A stretch of DNA of 56,016 nucleotides from Synechococcus sp. M44_DOE_062 (GTDB taxonomy: Bacteria > Cyanobacteriota > Cyanobacteriia > Thermostichales > Thermostichaceae), in NCBI GenBank assembly GCA_015295985.1, contig DVDX01000072.1, positions 1 through 56,016 on the forward strand. Direction: 5' to 3'. The notes beneath the pieces were generated by a model. That model was not told where the DNA came from. It saw nothing but the letters and a program-made list of their open reading frames with translations, and made no database searches. Positions within the stretch are counted from its first letter, which is position 1. The number at the start of each line of letters is the position of its first letter. Below, one piece after another: positions 49,212-56,016 of this stretch. The position numbers were made by a program, and so were the translations under genes.

Positions 49212-50471
49212 ATGCAACCCAAAAGCGTTTTCTGGAAGCGGCGGCAGGTGTTGGCCGGCCTGGGATCCCTGGGGGCTTGGGCGTTGAGTCAAGGCTCTCC
49301 CTTTGCTCAGAATACCCCCCAGAACACGGTGGATCTGGGATCCCTGAGCTGGGCAGACATTCTGGAGCGGGCGCGGGGCAGCTCCGTCAATTGGGCCATG
49401 TGGAGCGGCAGTGAGGCCATCAATGGGTTTGTGGATGGCTGGGTGAGAAGCCAGTTGCAGGAGCGTTATGGCATTCGCTTGAACCGGATCCCGCTCACGG
49501 ATACCGTTGAAGCAGTCAACAAAGTGATTGGGGAAGTTCAAGCCGGGCTGCGCAGCGGTGGCAGCATCGATCTCATCTGGATCAACGGCAACAACTTCCG
49601 CACCCTCAAGCAAGGGAATTTGCTCTACGGCCCTTTTGCTCAGAAATTGCCCAGCTTGCCTTTCTATGATCCCGCCGATATTGAAACGGATTTTGGCCTG
49701 CCCACCGAGGGCTATTCTGCGCCCTACACCGGCAACTACTTTTTGATGGCCTATGATGCCGAACGGGTGCCCAATCCCCCCCAGAGCTACGCCGAACTGC
49801 TGGCTTGGGCCGAGGCCAATCCAGGGCGATTTACCTACGTGGCCCCGCCGGATTTTCATGGCAGCCGCTTTTTGTTGAGTGCCTTCTACGGTGTGACCGG
49901 GGGCTATGCCCAGTACAGCGGGCCGGACTTCGATGCCGATCTCTGGGCGCGACAATCCCCTGCCCTAGTGGAATACCTGAGAAAGCTGGATCCCTTCCTG
50001 TGGAGACAGGGCCAAACCTACCCACCCACCTTTGCCCGCCTGGCGGAGCTCTTTGCCAACGGCGAAGTGTGGCTCATCCCCACCTTTATCGATCAGGTGA
50101 TCTTGCGCAAGGGCAACGGCCAATTTCCCCCCAGCACTACCCCCTATGGGATCCCGGGTACCAGCTTGATCGATCCCTCGTTCACGGCCATTCCCATCAA
50201 TGCGGCCAATCCTTGGGGGGCGATGGTCTTGGCAGAGGTCTTGGCCAGCCCGGAGGGGCAACTGGAAAAATTCAAGCCAGAGGTCTGGGGGGATCTGCCG
50301 CTCATCGATGTCAGCCGGTTGTCTGCCGACTACCAAACAGCTTTTGCCCAACTGGAGGCTGCTGCCGGGATCCCCATTCAAGAGGCCATTGCCGGGGCAG
50401 TGCCCATCGTGAACTCCGAATACACGGTGCAACTGGAGGCCCTCTGGCAGCAACAAGTCTTGCCGGGATAG
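49212..50471 (+). CDS. ABC transporter substrate-binding protein, YnjB-like
   Basis: A 419-aa periplasmic binding protein. The N-terminus (KRRQVLAGLGSLGAWALS) has a twin arginine and could be a Tat or Sec signal, cleaved near residue 32. The mature part begins with a family block SVNWAMWSGSEAINGFVDGW like that of E. coli YnjB, then GSIDLIWINGNNF and APYTGNYFLMAYDAERVPNP. The closing helices include EYTVQLEALWQQ. The ligand is unknown. It follows the ATPase gene by 48 bp. A permease of the matching type (YnjC, two fused halves) is absent from the window. It converges on the sensor kinase with only 3 bp between stop codons. Confidence 0.86.
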   Translation: MQPKSVFWKRRQVLAGLGSLGAWALSQGSPFAQNTPQNTVDLGSLSWADILERARGSSVNWAMWSGSEAINGFVDGWVRSQLQERYGIRLNRIPLTDTVEAVNKVIGEVQAGLRSGGSIDLIWINGNNFRTLKQGNLLYGPFAQKLPSLPFYDPADIETDFGLPTEGYSAPYTGNYFLMAYDAERVPNPPQSYAELLAWAEANPGRFTYVAPPDFHGSRFLLSAFYGVTGGYAQYSGPDFDADLWARQSPALVEYLRKLDPFLWRQGQTYPPTFARLAELFANGEVWLIPTFIDQVILRKGNGQFPPSTTPYGIPGTSLIDPSFTAIPINAANPWGAMVLAEVLASPEGQLEKFKPEVWGDLPLIDVSRLSADYQTAFAQLEAAAGIPIQEAIAGAVPIVNSEYTVQLEALWQQQVLPG

Positions 50472-50474
50472 GCG

Positions 50475-53400
50475 TCACCCAGCCTCTCTCTCTTGGGAAT
50501 CCGACGTTGCAGGCAATGGTGGAGCAGAATCCTCACCTTGGGGCAACCAAACTTGGAAGTGGGTCCATCCGTCCGAGCTGCTGACAGAGATATTCCCCCC
50601 CATGTGCTCTACCAGTTGCTTTACCAAAGCCAGCCCCAGGCCGGTGCCGCCGTGCTTCCAGCGATCTGATTGCGGGATCCGGTAGAACTTCTCGAAGATG
50701 CGGGGCAGCTCTGCCGTTGGGATCTCGCTGCTGTTGCTGCAGACGAAGAGGATCCCCTGCCCTTCTGAGGCAACCCGCAAGTGGATGGATCCCTCTGGAT
50801 CCGTGTACTTGATGGCGTTGTGCAGCAGCTCGCGCAAGATGCGGCCCAAGCCGTCTGGGTCAGCCCAGAGCAAGGGGATCCCTGCCTCCAGGTACAGTTG
50901 CAGGTGTTGATGTTTAGCCTGGGCCAGAGGTTGAACCCCGGCCAGCAAATCTTGCAAATACCGAGGCAGAAAAATCTCCTCCGGCTGCAGCAGATACCTC
51001 CCGGCTTCCAGCCGTCGCATATCCAGCAGGTCGTTGATCAACTCGATTTGCCGGTTGCATTCTTTCAGGGCAATGCTGAAATAGTGCTGCTGTTTCTGGG
51101 GGTTATCGCGGGTCATTTGCAGCATTTGCAAGGCCATGCGCACATTGGTCATGGGGGTGCGCAGCTCGTGGGAGACGGTGCTGAGGAAATCATCCTTGAG
51201 CAAATTCAGCCGCTCCAATTCCTTCACCTGCGCTTGGGCTGCTTGGTACAGACGGGCTTGGCGGATGGCCAGGGCACATAGGTTGGCCACCTGATAGGCC
51301 AGTTGAATCTCGTCTTCGGAAAACTCTTGCTCCGGAAGCCGCTCCAACAGCAAAGCTCCCAGCCGCTTCTCTTTGTCCCAAAGGGTGCAGACCAGCAGCC
51401 GCACCCAGCGTCCTTCTTTTTCTAGGCGACAACAGCAGTGGATTTCCCATTTCTGCTGTGAGGAAGAATGGGACTGCAGCAGGCGCAGGAACTCCGGGTC
51501 GCTGGCATAGTCTCGGCCATGCAAGGGATCCATTCCGCCACCCTGAGCCGCCTTAGAAGAGAGAAGGGGGGAGTAGCAATAGCCCGGGATCCAGGTTGAC
51601 CCGTCTTCTGTTGGCGCTACTTGGACGGAGTCCTTAAGCAGCAGGATTTGGCAGCAGGTTAGGCTCAGCGCTTCGGCAAGGGTTTTGACCACTTCTTCCA
51701 GGATTTCCCCCTCGTTTAGGCTGACCACCATCCGGCTGCTGATGGCGCGCAGCATCCCCTCAAAATGCAAGGCTCGTTGCAGCTTGGCCGTGCGCAGCTC
51801 CACCTGGGCTTCCAGCTCCCGGTTGAGGGCCTGTAACTGCTGTTCTGCCCGTTTCTGCTCGGTGATCTCCCGTCCCACGGATAGGATCTCCACCAAGCGG
51901 CCTTGGCTGTCGAAAATGCCCTGATCCACCCAGCTAATCCAGCGGGATTGGCCGTCTTCTCCGGGGTACTCCCGCTCGCTGCTGTAAAAGGGACTTTCAG
52001 GAGTGAGGGCGGCAAAAGCCTGCAACACTGCCTCCCGCTCTTCTGCCGGCAAACGCTCCCGCCAGCAGGTGCCCAGCTTCTCCTGCTCCTGACAGCCAAA
52101 AAAGCGTAAGTAGGCAGGATTGACGAAGGTGATGCAGGTATCGGGCCGAAAGCGGCAAATGAGCTCCGTCTGCTGCTCCACCACGGCGCGGTATTCTTGC
52201 TGCTGCTGCCACAGACGATCCAGCAGGGCCTGCTGAGTTGTTGCCGCCTGCTGCCAGGCTTTGGTTAGCGTCTGCACCTCCTGGATGGGGCCGGGATCCA
52301 AAGGGGGCCAGGGCTGGAAGCCGCTTTGGATAAATTGCTCTGCCACCTGGGTGAGGCGGCGCAGGGGACGGGAGAGGGCTTCGCCGAGAAGGATCCCTGT
52401 CCCCAGCAGGCTCAGCAACAGCCCACCCCCCAGCAGCGCAGCCTGTCGGGCGCTGTGATGGACTTCGGCCAGAAGGGTTGCTTCTGGGATCCCATGCACA
52501 AAATAAAAGCCCAGCCTCCCTTCACTCTGGATGGACTCCACCTCCACCCAGTAGGGGATCCCTCCAACCACGAGGCGCAGCGGATCTTGGGAAGAGGCCG
52601 TCCCCCAGGAGCCCACCTGCTCTTGCACGGCCACCAGCAGCGGATGGGGAGCAGGCCCCGCCGTACTGGCCACCACCTGTCCTGACTCGTCCAGCAGAAA
52701 GCTCACCCCCCCGGGAGAACGGCCTTCTAGCTGTTCCAGAAAGGCTTGAAGTTGCCCGATGGACAAGGCAGCCACCAAGCTGCCGTAAACCCGCCCCTCC
52801 GAGTCGGTCAGGGATAGGGACGTCACGATCAGCCGCTCCAGAGCCTGGGCAGGAGACAAGGACTCCGTCCCGCTGGCGCGAACGGCAAAAAATCGGGTTG
52901 CCACCCAAGTATCGCGGATCCCTTCCGACTGCAGGAGCTGGGGAAACCAGAACAACCGTCTCAGATCCACAAAGCCCAACTGGCGAGTGAGCCCTGTGGG
53001 ATCCCCTGTCTCTGGATCCCGTTGGCAGCCCTGGGCGGATCCCGGCAAGAGGCCAGGTGTGTGGTAAGTCCAGATCGACCCATCGGCGTGACGGCGGGCG
53101 GTCACAAACCCCCCTTGAGCCGAGACAAAGCCGACATAGCTCAGCTCGGGAAATGGCTGCAACTGGCGGGCAAAGTGAGCTTCCAGCACCTCTAGACCGG
53201 CTGGGCTGGGGGTTGTCAAATCGGGCAGCAGTCCCCCCCTCACTGCACCCCGATTGAGGGCATTGATCTGAAGGGGAATTTGCAAATACCTGGCAAGGTG
53301 CTCTTCGGTGCGGTCGGTAACTTCCTGCCTCAGTTGCTCTGCCAACCGCAGCGCCAGGTGTCGCCCGGCCCGCCAGGAGAGATAGGCTACCCCGCCCATT

Positions 53401-53507
53401 CCCCCCACCACTGCCAGCAGCAGGGGCAGCAGCAACGCCACCCGCAAAGGGATGGAGCGGAAAGGCCACCGGGATCGCACTTCAGAAGAACCAGAGGAAG
53501 ACGGCAT
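50475..53507 (-). CDS. membrane sensor histidine kinase (Cache-HAMP-PAS-GAF-HisKA)
   Basis: A 1010-aa hybrid-type sensor without a receiver. Two membrane segments (about 23-45 and 355-377) flank a large periplasmic sensor (about 46-350, Cache-like). HAMP (378-430), PAS (about 440-550), coiled coil, GAF (about 600-755) and HisKA with H780 (FLSTVSHELRTPMTN) follow. The ATPase domain has N-box N897 (ELLHNAIKYTD). The G1 box reads SNSSEIPTAELPRIFEKFY instead of D-x-G-x-G, while G2 (GGTGLGLALVKQLVEHMGG) is normal. Residues 208-216 (AVRASGTES) are encoded by a dispersed repeat. It starts 18 bp after the ABC permease stop, so the two are probably cotranscribed. Its response regulator is not adjacent. 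Confidence 0.92.
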   Translation of the reverse strand: MPSSSGSSEVRSRWPFRSIPLRVALLLPLLLAVVGGMGGVAYLSWRAGRHLALRLAEQLRQEVTDRTEEHLARYLQIPLQINALNRGAVRGGLLPDLTTPSPAGLEVLEAHFARQLQPFPELSYVGFVSAQGGFVTARRHADGSIWTYHTPGLLPGSAQGCQRDPETGDPTGLTRQLGFVDLRRLFWFPQLLQSEGIRDTWVATRFFAVRASGTESLSPAQALERLIVTSLSLTDSEGRVYGSLVAALSIGQLQAFLEQLEGRSPGGVSFLLDESGQVVASTAGPAPHPLLVAVQEQVGSWGTASSQDPLRLVVGGIPYWVEVESIQSEGRLGFYFVHGIPEATLLAEVHHSARQAALLGGGLLLSLLGTGILLGEALSRPLRRLTQVAEQFIQSGFQPWPPLDPGPIQEVQTLTKAWQQAATTQQALLDRLWQQQQEYRAVVEQQTELICRFRPDTCITFVNPAYLRFFGCQEQEKLGTCWRERLPAEEREAVLQAFAALTPESPFYSSEREYPGEDGQSRWISWVDQGIFDSQGRLVEILSVGREITEQKRAEQQLQALNRELEAQVELRTAKLQRALHFEGMLRAISSRMVVSLNEGEILEEVVKTLAEALSLTCCQILLLKDSVQVAPTEDGSTWIPGYCYSPLLSSKAAQGGGMDPLHGRDYASDPEFLRLLQSHSSSQQKWEIHCCCRLEKEGRWVRLLVCTLWDKEKRLGALLLERLPEQEFSEDEIQLAYQVANLCALAIRQARLYQAAQAQVKELERLNLLKDDFLSTVSHELRTPMTNVRMALQMLQMTRDNPQKQQHYFSIALKECNRQIELINDLLDMRRLEAGRYLLQPEEIFLPRYLQDLLAGVQPLAQAKHQHLQLYLEAGIPLLWADPDGLGRILRELLHNAIKYTDPEGSIHLRVASEGQGILFVCSNSSEIPTAELPRIFEKFYRIPQSDRWKHGGTGLGLALVKQLVEHMGGNISVSSSDGWTHFQVWLPQGEDSAPPLPATSDSQEREAG
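52862..52881 (+). repeat. dispersed repeat copy C, inside sensor kinase gene
   Basis: ACTCCGTCCCGCTGGCGCGA is a perfect consensus match outside the two variable bases. It is translated on the minus strand as RASGTES in the periplasmic sensor region of the kinase. Its flanks (AGG before, ACGGC after) match copy D, extending near-identity to 27-28 bases. Confidence 0.88.
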
Positions 53508-53525
53508 GGGATCCCTCGCAGAACC

Positions 53526-54167
53526 CTAGGCTTGGGGAGGTTCCAAAGCCCGCTGCAAAGCTCCGAGGCCAACTTCTGCCGCAATGGCCAGAAGCGCCAC
53601 CGGAATCGCCCCTACCAGCAGGATGGCGTTGTCGTAGAGGGCAAACCCTAGGGTAATAAAAGTGCCCAGCCCTCCCGCGCCGATAAACGCTGCTAGGGTA
53701 GCACTGGCAATCACCTCAATGGTAGCCGTTTTAACACCGGCCAAGATCACCGGCAAGGCCAAAGGGATCTCCACGTGCCGCAACACCTGGGCACCAGTCA
53801 TGCCCATGCTTAGGGCAGCTTCCCGCAGAGCTGGCTCAAGGCTGCGGAAAGCCACATCCGTGCTGATCAGAATGGGGGGTAAAGCCAGAAGGGTTAGAGC
53901 AACGACTGCCGAACGAAAGCTGAGGCCGAAATAAGGAATGGCCAAAAACAAAATGGCCAAGCTGGGGATCACCCGCAGGCTGCTAAACGCATTGATCACT
54001 ACCAGAGAAAGCATCTGGGAGCGGGAGCTGAAAAAGCCCAGTGGCAAGCCCAACAGAAGCCCTATTCCCAAAGGCACCGCCACCAGTTGCAGGTGTTGGA
54101 CAAAAGCTTGAAACAGCGTGTCGCTGTGGCTCTGGGCGTAGTTGAGGGAGCGGGCCAAAAGGCTCAT
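53526..54167 (-). CDS. ABC transporter permease, osmoprotectant (ProW/OpuB) type
   Basis: A 213-aa inner-membrane permease of the binding-protein-dependent family, with about six hydrophobic segments. The conserved EAA-type loop is EAALSMGMTGAQVLRHVEIP, followed by LALPVILAGVKTATIEVIAS. The sequence GAGGLGTFITLG near the end is typical of quaternary-amine/osmoprotectant permeases. No cognate ATPase or binding protein lies beside it. The YnjD/YnjB pair on the other strand belongs to a different type. I chose ATG 54167 (MSLLARSLNY) over an in-frame TTG at 54197. It is followed after 18 bp by the sensor kinase gene, hinting that the kinase senses the same solute. Confidence 0.88.
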   Translation of the reverse strand: MSLLARSLNYAQSHSDTLFQAFVQHLQLVAVPLGIGLLLGLPLGFFSSRSQMLSLVVINAFSSLRVIPSLAILFLAIPYFGLSFRSAVVALTLLALPPILISTDVAFRSLEPALREAALSMGMTGAQVLRHVEIPLALPVILAGVKTATIEVIASATLAAFIGAGGLGTFITLGFALYDNAILLVGAIPVALLAIAAEVGLGALQRALEPPQA

Positions 54168-54227
54168 CAAAGGTGCGCAGATGACCGAGGGATCCAAGAC
54201 CAGCCCCAGTGTACCGCCTTCAGCCGT

Positions 54228-54247
54228 TCGCGTCAGCGGGACGGAGT
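54228..54247 (-). repeat. dispersed repeat copy D, intergenic
   Basis: On the minus strand, ACTCCGTCCCGCTGACGCGA is a perfect consensus match outside the two variable bases. It lies 60 bp upstream of the permease ATG, in the spacer before the next minus-strand gene, and is not in a gene I call. It shows the element also occurs outside coding sequence. Confidence 0.88.
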
Positions 54248-54326
54248 CCTTTCTTGACAGTGCAGAGCGTCATAAAACCCCAGAAAAAATTGTTTCTTTA
54301 GAACCCCAGGATGCAAGGAGACGCAG

Positions 54327-55118
54327 TCACTGCCCATCTGAGTTGCCGTCTGTATCCTGCCCGTCTCCCTCGATCTCGTCTGGATCCCTACTTGGGGCTT
54401 GGTTGGCTCCTCGCTCCTGCAAACGGCGGACTTGGGAGCGCACTTGTAAAGCAACCTGTAAAGCAGCCTCCAGGATTCGCCCCTGCTCGTTGGCCTGTTC
54501 GCTCACCTGTAGAGCCGTCAAAGCTGCCAAGTTGTCGCCGAAAAACTCGCTCTGCTGCTCGATCAGGTCTTCGTTTTGCCGCAAGATCCGTTCGGTTTTC
54601 AAGGCGCGGATGAGATCGGCCCGGGTCAGTTTTAGGGCTTCGCTCACCTGAGCCCTCTGGGCGAGCTTCACCTCGGGGTTGCCCGCTTCCACCAACTGGT
54701 CGTTGACGTGGATGGCCTGGATGATTCGGTTGTAGCGATCCACCTCCCCCAGCAAATTCAACAGCAGCGGCATGCGGCGGCTGCGGAAAATCCAATAGGC
54801 TTGGCCCAGGGCGGCAATGGCCGCCAGGATCCCCCATTCCACCGGCCAAGTGGCCCACGTGGCGCGCAGGCCAGGGATCCAGATCCGCCCCACCAGCGTA
54901 AGCAGGGATCCCTCTGACCAAAAGGTCAAGAAACGCAAGAACAAATCCAGCGTCAGCAACAGGCGCAGGAGATCCCAGAAGGCGGAGAACTGGCGCAGGC
55001 GATCTTCAAAGCGGCGAACGGGCCGAGGCCGATACAACCAAGCCACTGGCACTTGAGAGAGGTTTTGCACTTGAGCTGGGGAGATGAGCAGCTCTTGTAA
55101 GTCCCGTTGCATCGCCAT
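54327..55118 (-). CDS. membrane protein of unknown function with coiled-coil tail
   Basis: A 263-aa protein with two hydrophobic segments, about 45-65 (FWDLLRLLLTLDLFLRFLTF) and 93-112 (WGILAAIAALGQAYWIFRSR), followed by a long helical, charged region (about 115-240; DRYNRIIQAIHVNDQLVEAG). A basic patch (YRPRPVRRFEDRLR) precedes the first segment. The C-terminus is acidic and disordered (DPDEIEGDGQDTDGNSDGQ). No family is recognised. ATG 55118 (MAMQRDLQEL) is preferred, with ATG 55112 as alternative. It stands upstream of the permease gene on the same strand, 159 bp away, with repeat copy D between them. Confidence 0.78.
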   Translation of the reverse strand: MAMQRDLQELLISPAQVQNLSQVPVAWLYRPRPVRRFEDRLRQFSAFWDLLRLLLTLDLFLRFLTFWSEGSLLTLVGRIWIPGLRATWATWPVEWGILAAIAALGQAYWIFRSRRMPLLLNLLGEVDRYNRIIQAIHVNDQLVEAGNPEVKLAQRAQVSEALKLTRADLIRALKTERILRQNEDLIEQQSEFFGDNLAALTALQVSEQANEQGRILEAALQVALQVRSQVRRLQERGANQAPSRDPDEIEGDGQDTDGNSDGQ

Positions 55119-55249
55119 GAGCCCTGCTAAATGCTGGCAGGTTTCCCCATTGTACTTGCAGCCTTGAGGAGCTTGAGTTTGTCAGGGATCCCTTCTCAGA
55201 GAGAAACTTGACCAAGAAGTCTCGGTAAGACACAGAGGAGAAGAGTAGG

Positions 55250-55735
55250 GTGACCAGCCAATTGCGCCAACTGAAGGCCCACCTCGCTGAACCGGAAAGC
55301 TTTGCCCCCTACGGGCAGGTCATTTGCCCCACTCCCGATCACAAACCTTTCGACAGTCAAGATGCTCAGTTGTCCTTGAATCAAGGGCAGCCCCGCTTTT
55401 ACCTCATGCGCTTGCCTCGGCGGGGTCTCAAGTTTACTCAGATCACCCACCACATCCGCTGCACCCAGTGCCTGGGATCCCTGAATGGCAAGGAGTGGTT
55501 TATTGGTGTTGCACCCCCTGACGATGAGCTGCATGTCGATCAGATTCAAGCCTTTCGGGTGCCTGGGGATCGCTTTATCAAACTGGAGATGGGCACTTGG
55601 CATGCCGGCCCCTATTTTGACCACGAAGAGTTCATCGATTTCTACAACTTGGAGCTGGCCGACACCAACATCACCGATCACGAAACCATAAACCTACTCC
55701 AAACCTACAACCTGGAGTTCCAGATCATCCCCTGA
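55250..55735 (+). CDS. ureidoglycolate lyase family protein
   Basis: A 161-aa cupin-like protein of the ureidoglycolate lyase (AllA) family. Recognisable blocks are PESFAPYGQVI at the N-terminus, RFYLMRLPRRGLKFTQITHH, HIRCTQCLGSLNGKEW and FRVPGDRFIKLEMGTWHAGP. The family releases urea and glyoxylate from ureidoglycolate in purine/allantoin degradation. Other genes of that pathway are not in the window, and cyanobacterial members have not, to my knowledge, been tested, so the assigned reaction is a family-level inference. The start is GTG 55250, with an AGAGGAG ribosome-binding site upstream; no in-frame ATG precedes the conserved block. ureC lies about 8 kb away on the same strand. Confidence 0.87.
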   Translation: MTSQLRQLKAHLAEPESFAPYGQVICPTPDHKPFDSQDAQLSLNQGQPRFYLMRLPRRGLKFTQITHHIRCTQCLGSLNGKEWFIGVAPPDDELHVDQIQAFRVPGDRFIKLEMGTWHAGPYFDHEEFIDFYNLELADTNITDHETINLLQTYNLEFQIIP

Positions 55736-56016
55736 CGCGCCTCTGGGGATCCCTTATCAACTTTCTCCTCCATCGGGCAAAAGGCAGCATTGACTACAGC
55801 AATCTTTCGCTTAAGCGCAAGAAGAGTTGTGGGGATCCGCGCTGACGCTATGGGTGGAGAGAGAAAGGGGTCTTGGATTCTAGCCCTAGTGGATGTGGCT
55901 GAGTTGGGTGAGCATTCCTTAACTTGGGCTTGAGTTATGCCCTTGTCGTTATGGATCTTGGCGCTGTGACTCTCTTGGCCAGGTGATAGAACAGGGTCAA
56001 ACCCAGAGCATTTGGG
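55736..56016. other. 281-bp region to right window edge, no gene seen
   Basis: Contains two GGATCC palindromes and an 18-bp dyad CTTTCGCTTAAGCGCAAG (55804-55821, perfect 10-bp core CGCTTAAGCG with one mismatched pair outside it). A TTGACT lies at 55785-ish upstream of the dyad. The dyad may be an operator for a gene beginning beyond the window; nothing further can be supported. Confidence 0.45.

Overview
The window is cyanobacterial chromosome. It encodes the photosystem I core pair psaA/psaB, a cyanobacterial-type DnaA, a second type IIA topoisomerase A subunit, a phytoene-dehydrogenase-like oxidoreductase, an SLH-domain envelope protein and urease alpha. The DNA is GC-rich and saturated with the palindrome GGATCC, usually as GGGATCC(C). 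I found no exact copy of the usual cyanobacterial HIP1 octamer GCGATCGC. From memory, this pattern fits the thermophilic hot-spring Synechococcus lineage (JA-3-3Ab / JA-2-3B'a type), but I could not test that by search.

Layout. 1-157: edge of a 24-bp tandem repeat. 158-4603: a REC-PP2C response regulator, an unrecognised 603-aa protein and a Tas-like aldo/keto reductase. 4777-7480: two exported proteins (SLH protein with a TP-rich tail; a proline-rich protein). 7859-10782: DUF445 membrane protein and a 5'-nucleotidase family enzyme. 10947-16300: the chaperone block grpE-dnaK-dnaJ followed by a tusA-family gene and rsgA, the last three overlapping by ATGA. 16469-18563: Uma2-family protein and an exported SH3b protein. 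18724-24632: smc, rnpA and rpmH on the minus strand, divergent from dnaA. 24740-30276: a barrel-like exported protein, a methyltransferase, FtsH, an SDR enzyme and a coiled-coil protein. 30286-34371: topoisomerase A subunit divergent from a phosphohexomutase. 34450-38406: three unrecognised lipoproteins. 38466-41065: carotenoid-type oxidoreductase and a two-gene AT-rich unit. 41257-45783: psaA-psaB operon with a clear terminator. 46111-56016: lone ureC, a YnjD/YnjB-like ABC ATPase and binding protein, a sensor kinase behind an osmoprotectant-type permease, a membrane protein and a ureidoglycolate-lyase family gene.

Functionally the window mixes housekeeping (replication initiation, chromosome structure, protein folding and turnover, ribosome maturation) with photosynthesis, nitrogen recycling from urea/ureides, and several lineage-specific envelope proteins.

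The most unusual signal is a short dispersed repeat, ACTCCGTCCCGCTNNCGCGA. I see four copies. Three lie inside the reading frames of SMC, FtsH and the sensor kinase, where they are translated as extra peptide in two different frames. A second, CCCTCACCCCCAG-type repeat forms the C-terminus of the ABC ATPase. The second item of interest is the AT-rich, HIP-poor pair at 40164-41065. I saw no CRISPR array, transposase, rRNA or tRNA gene.
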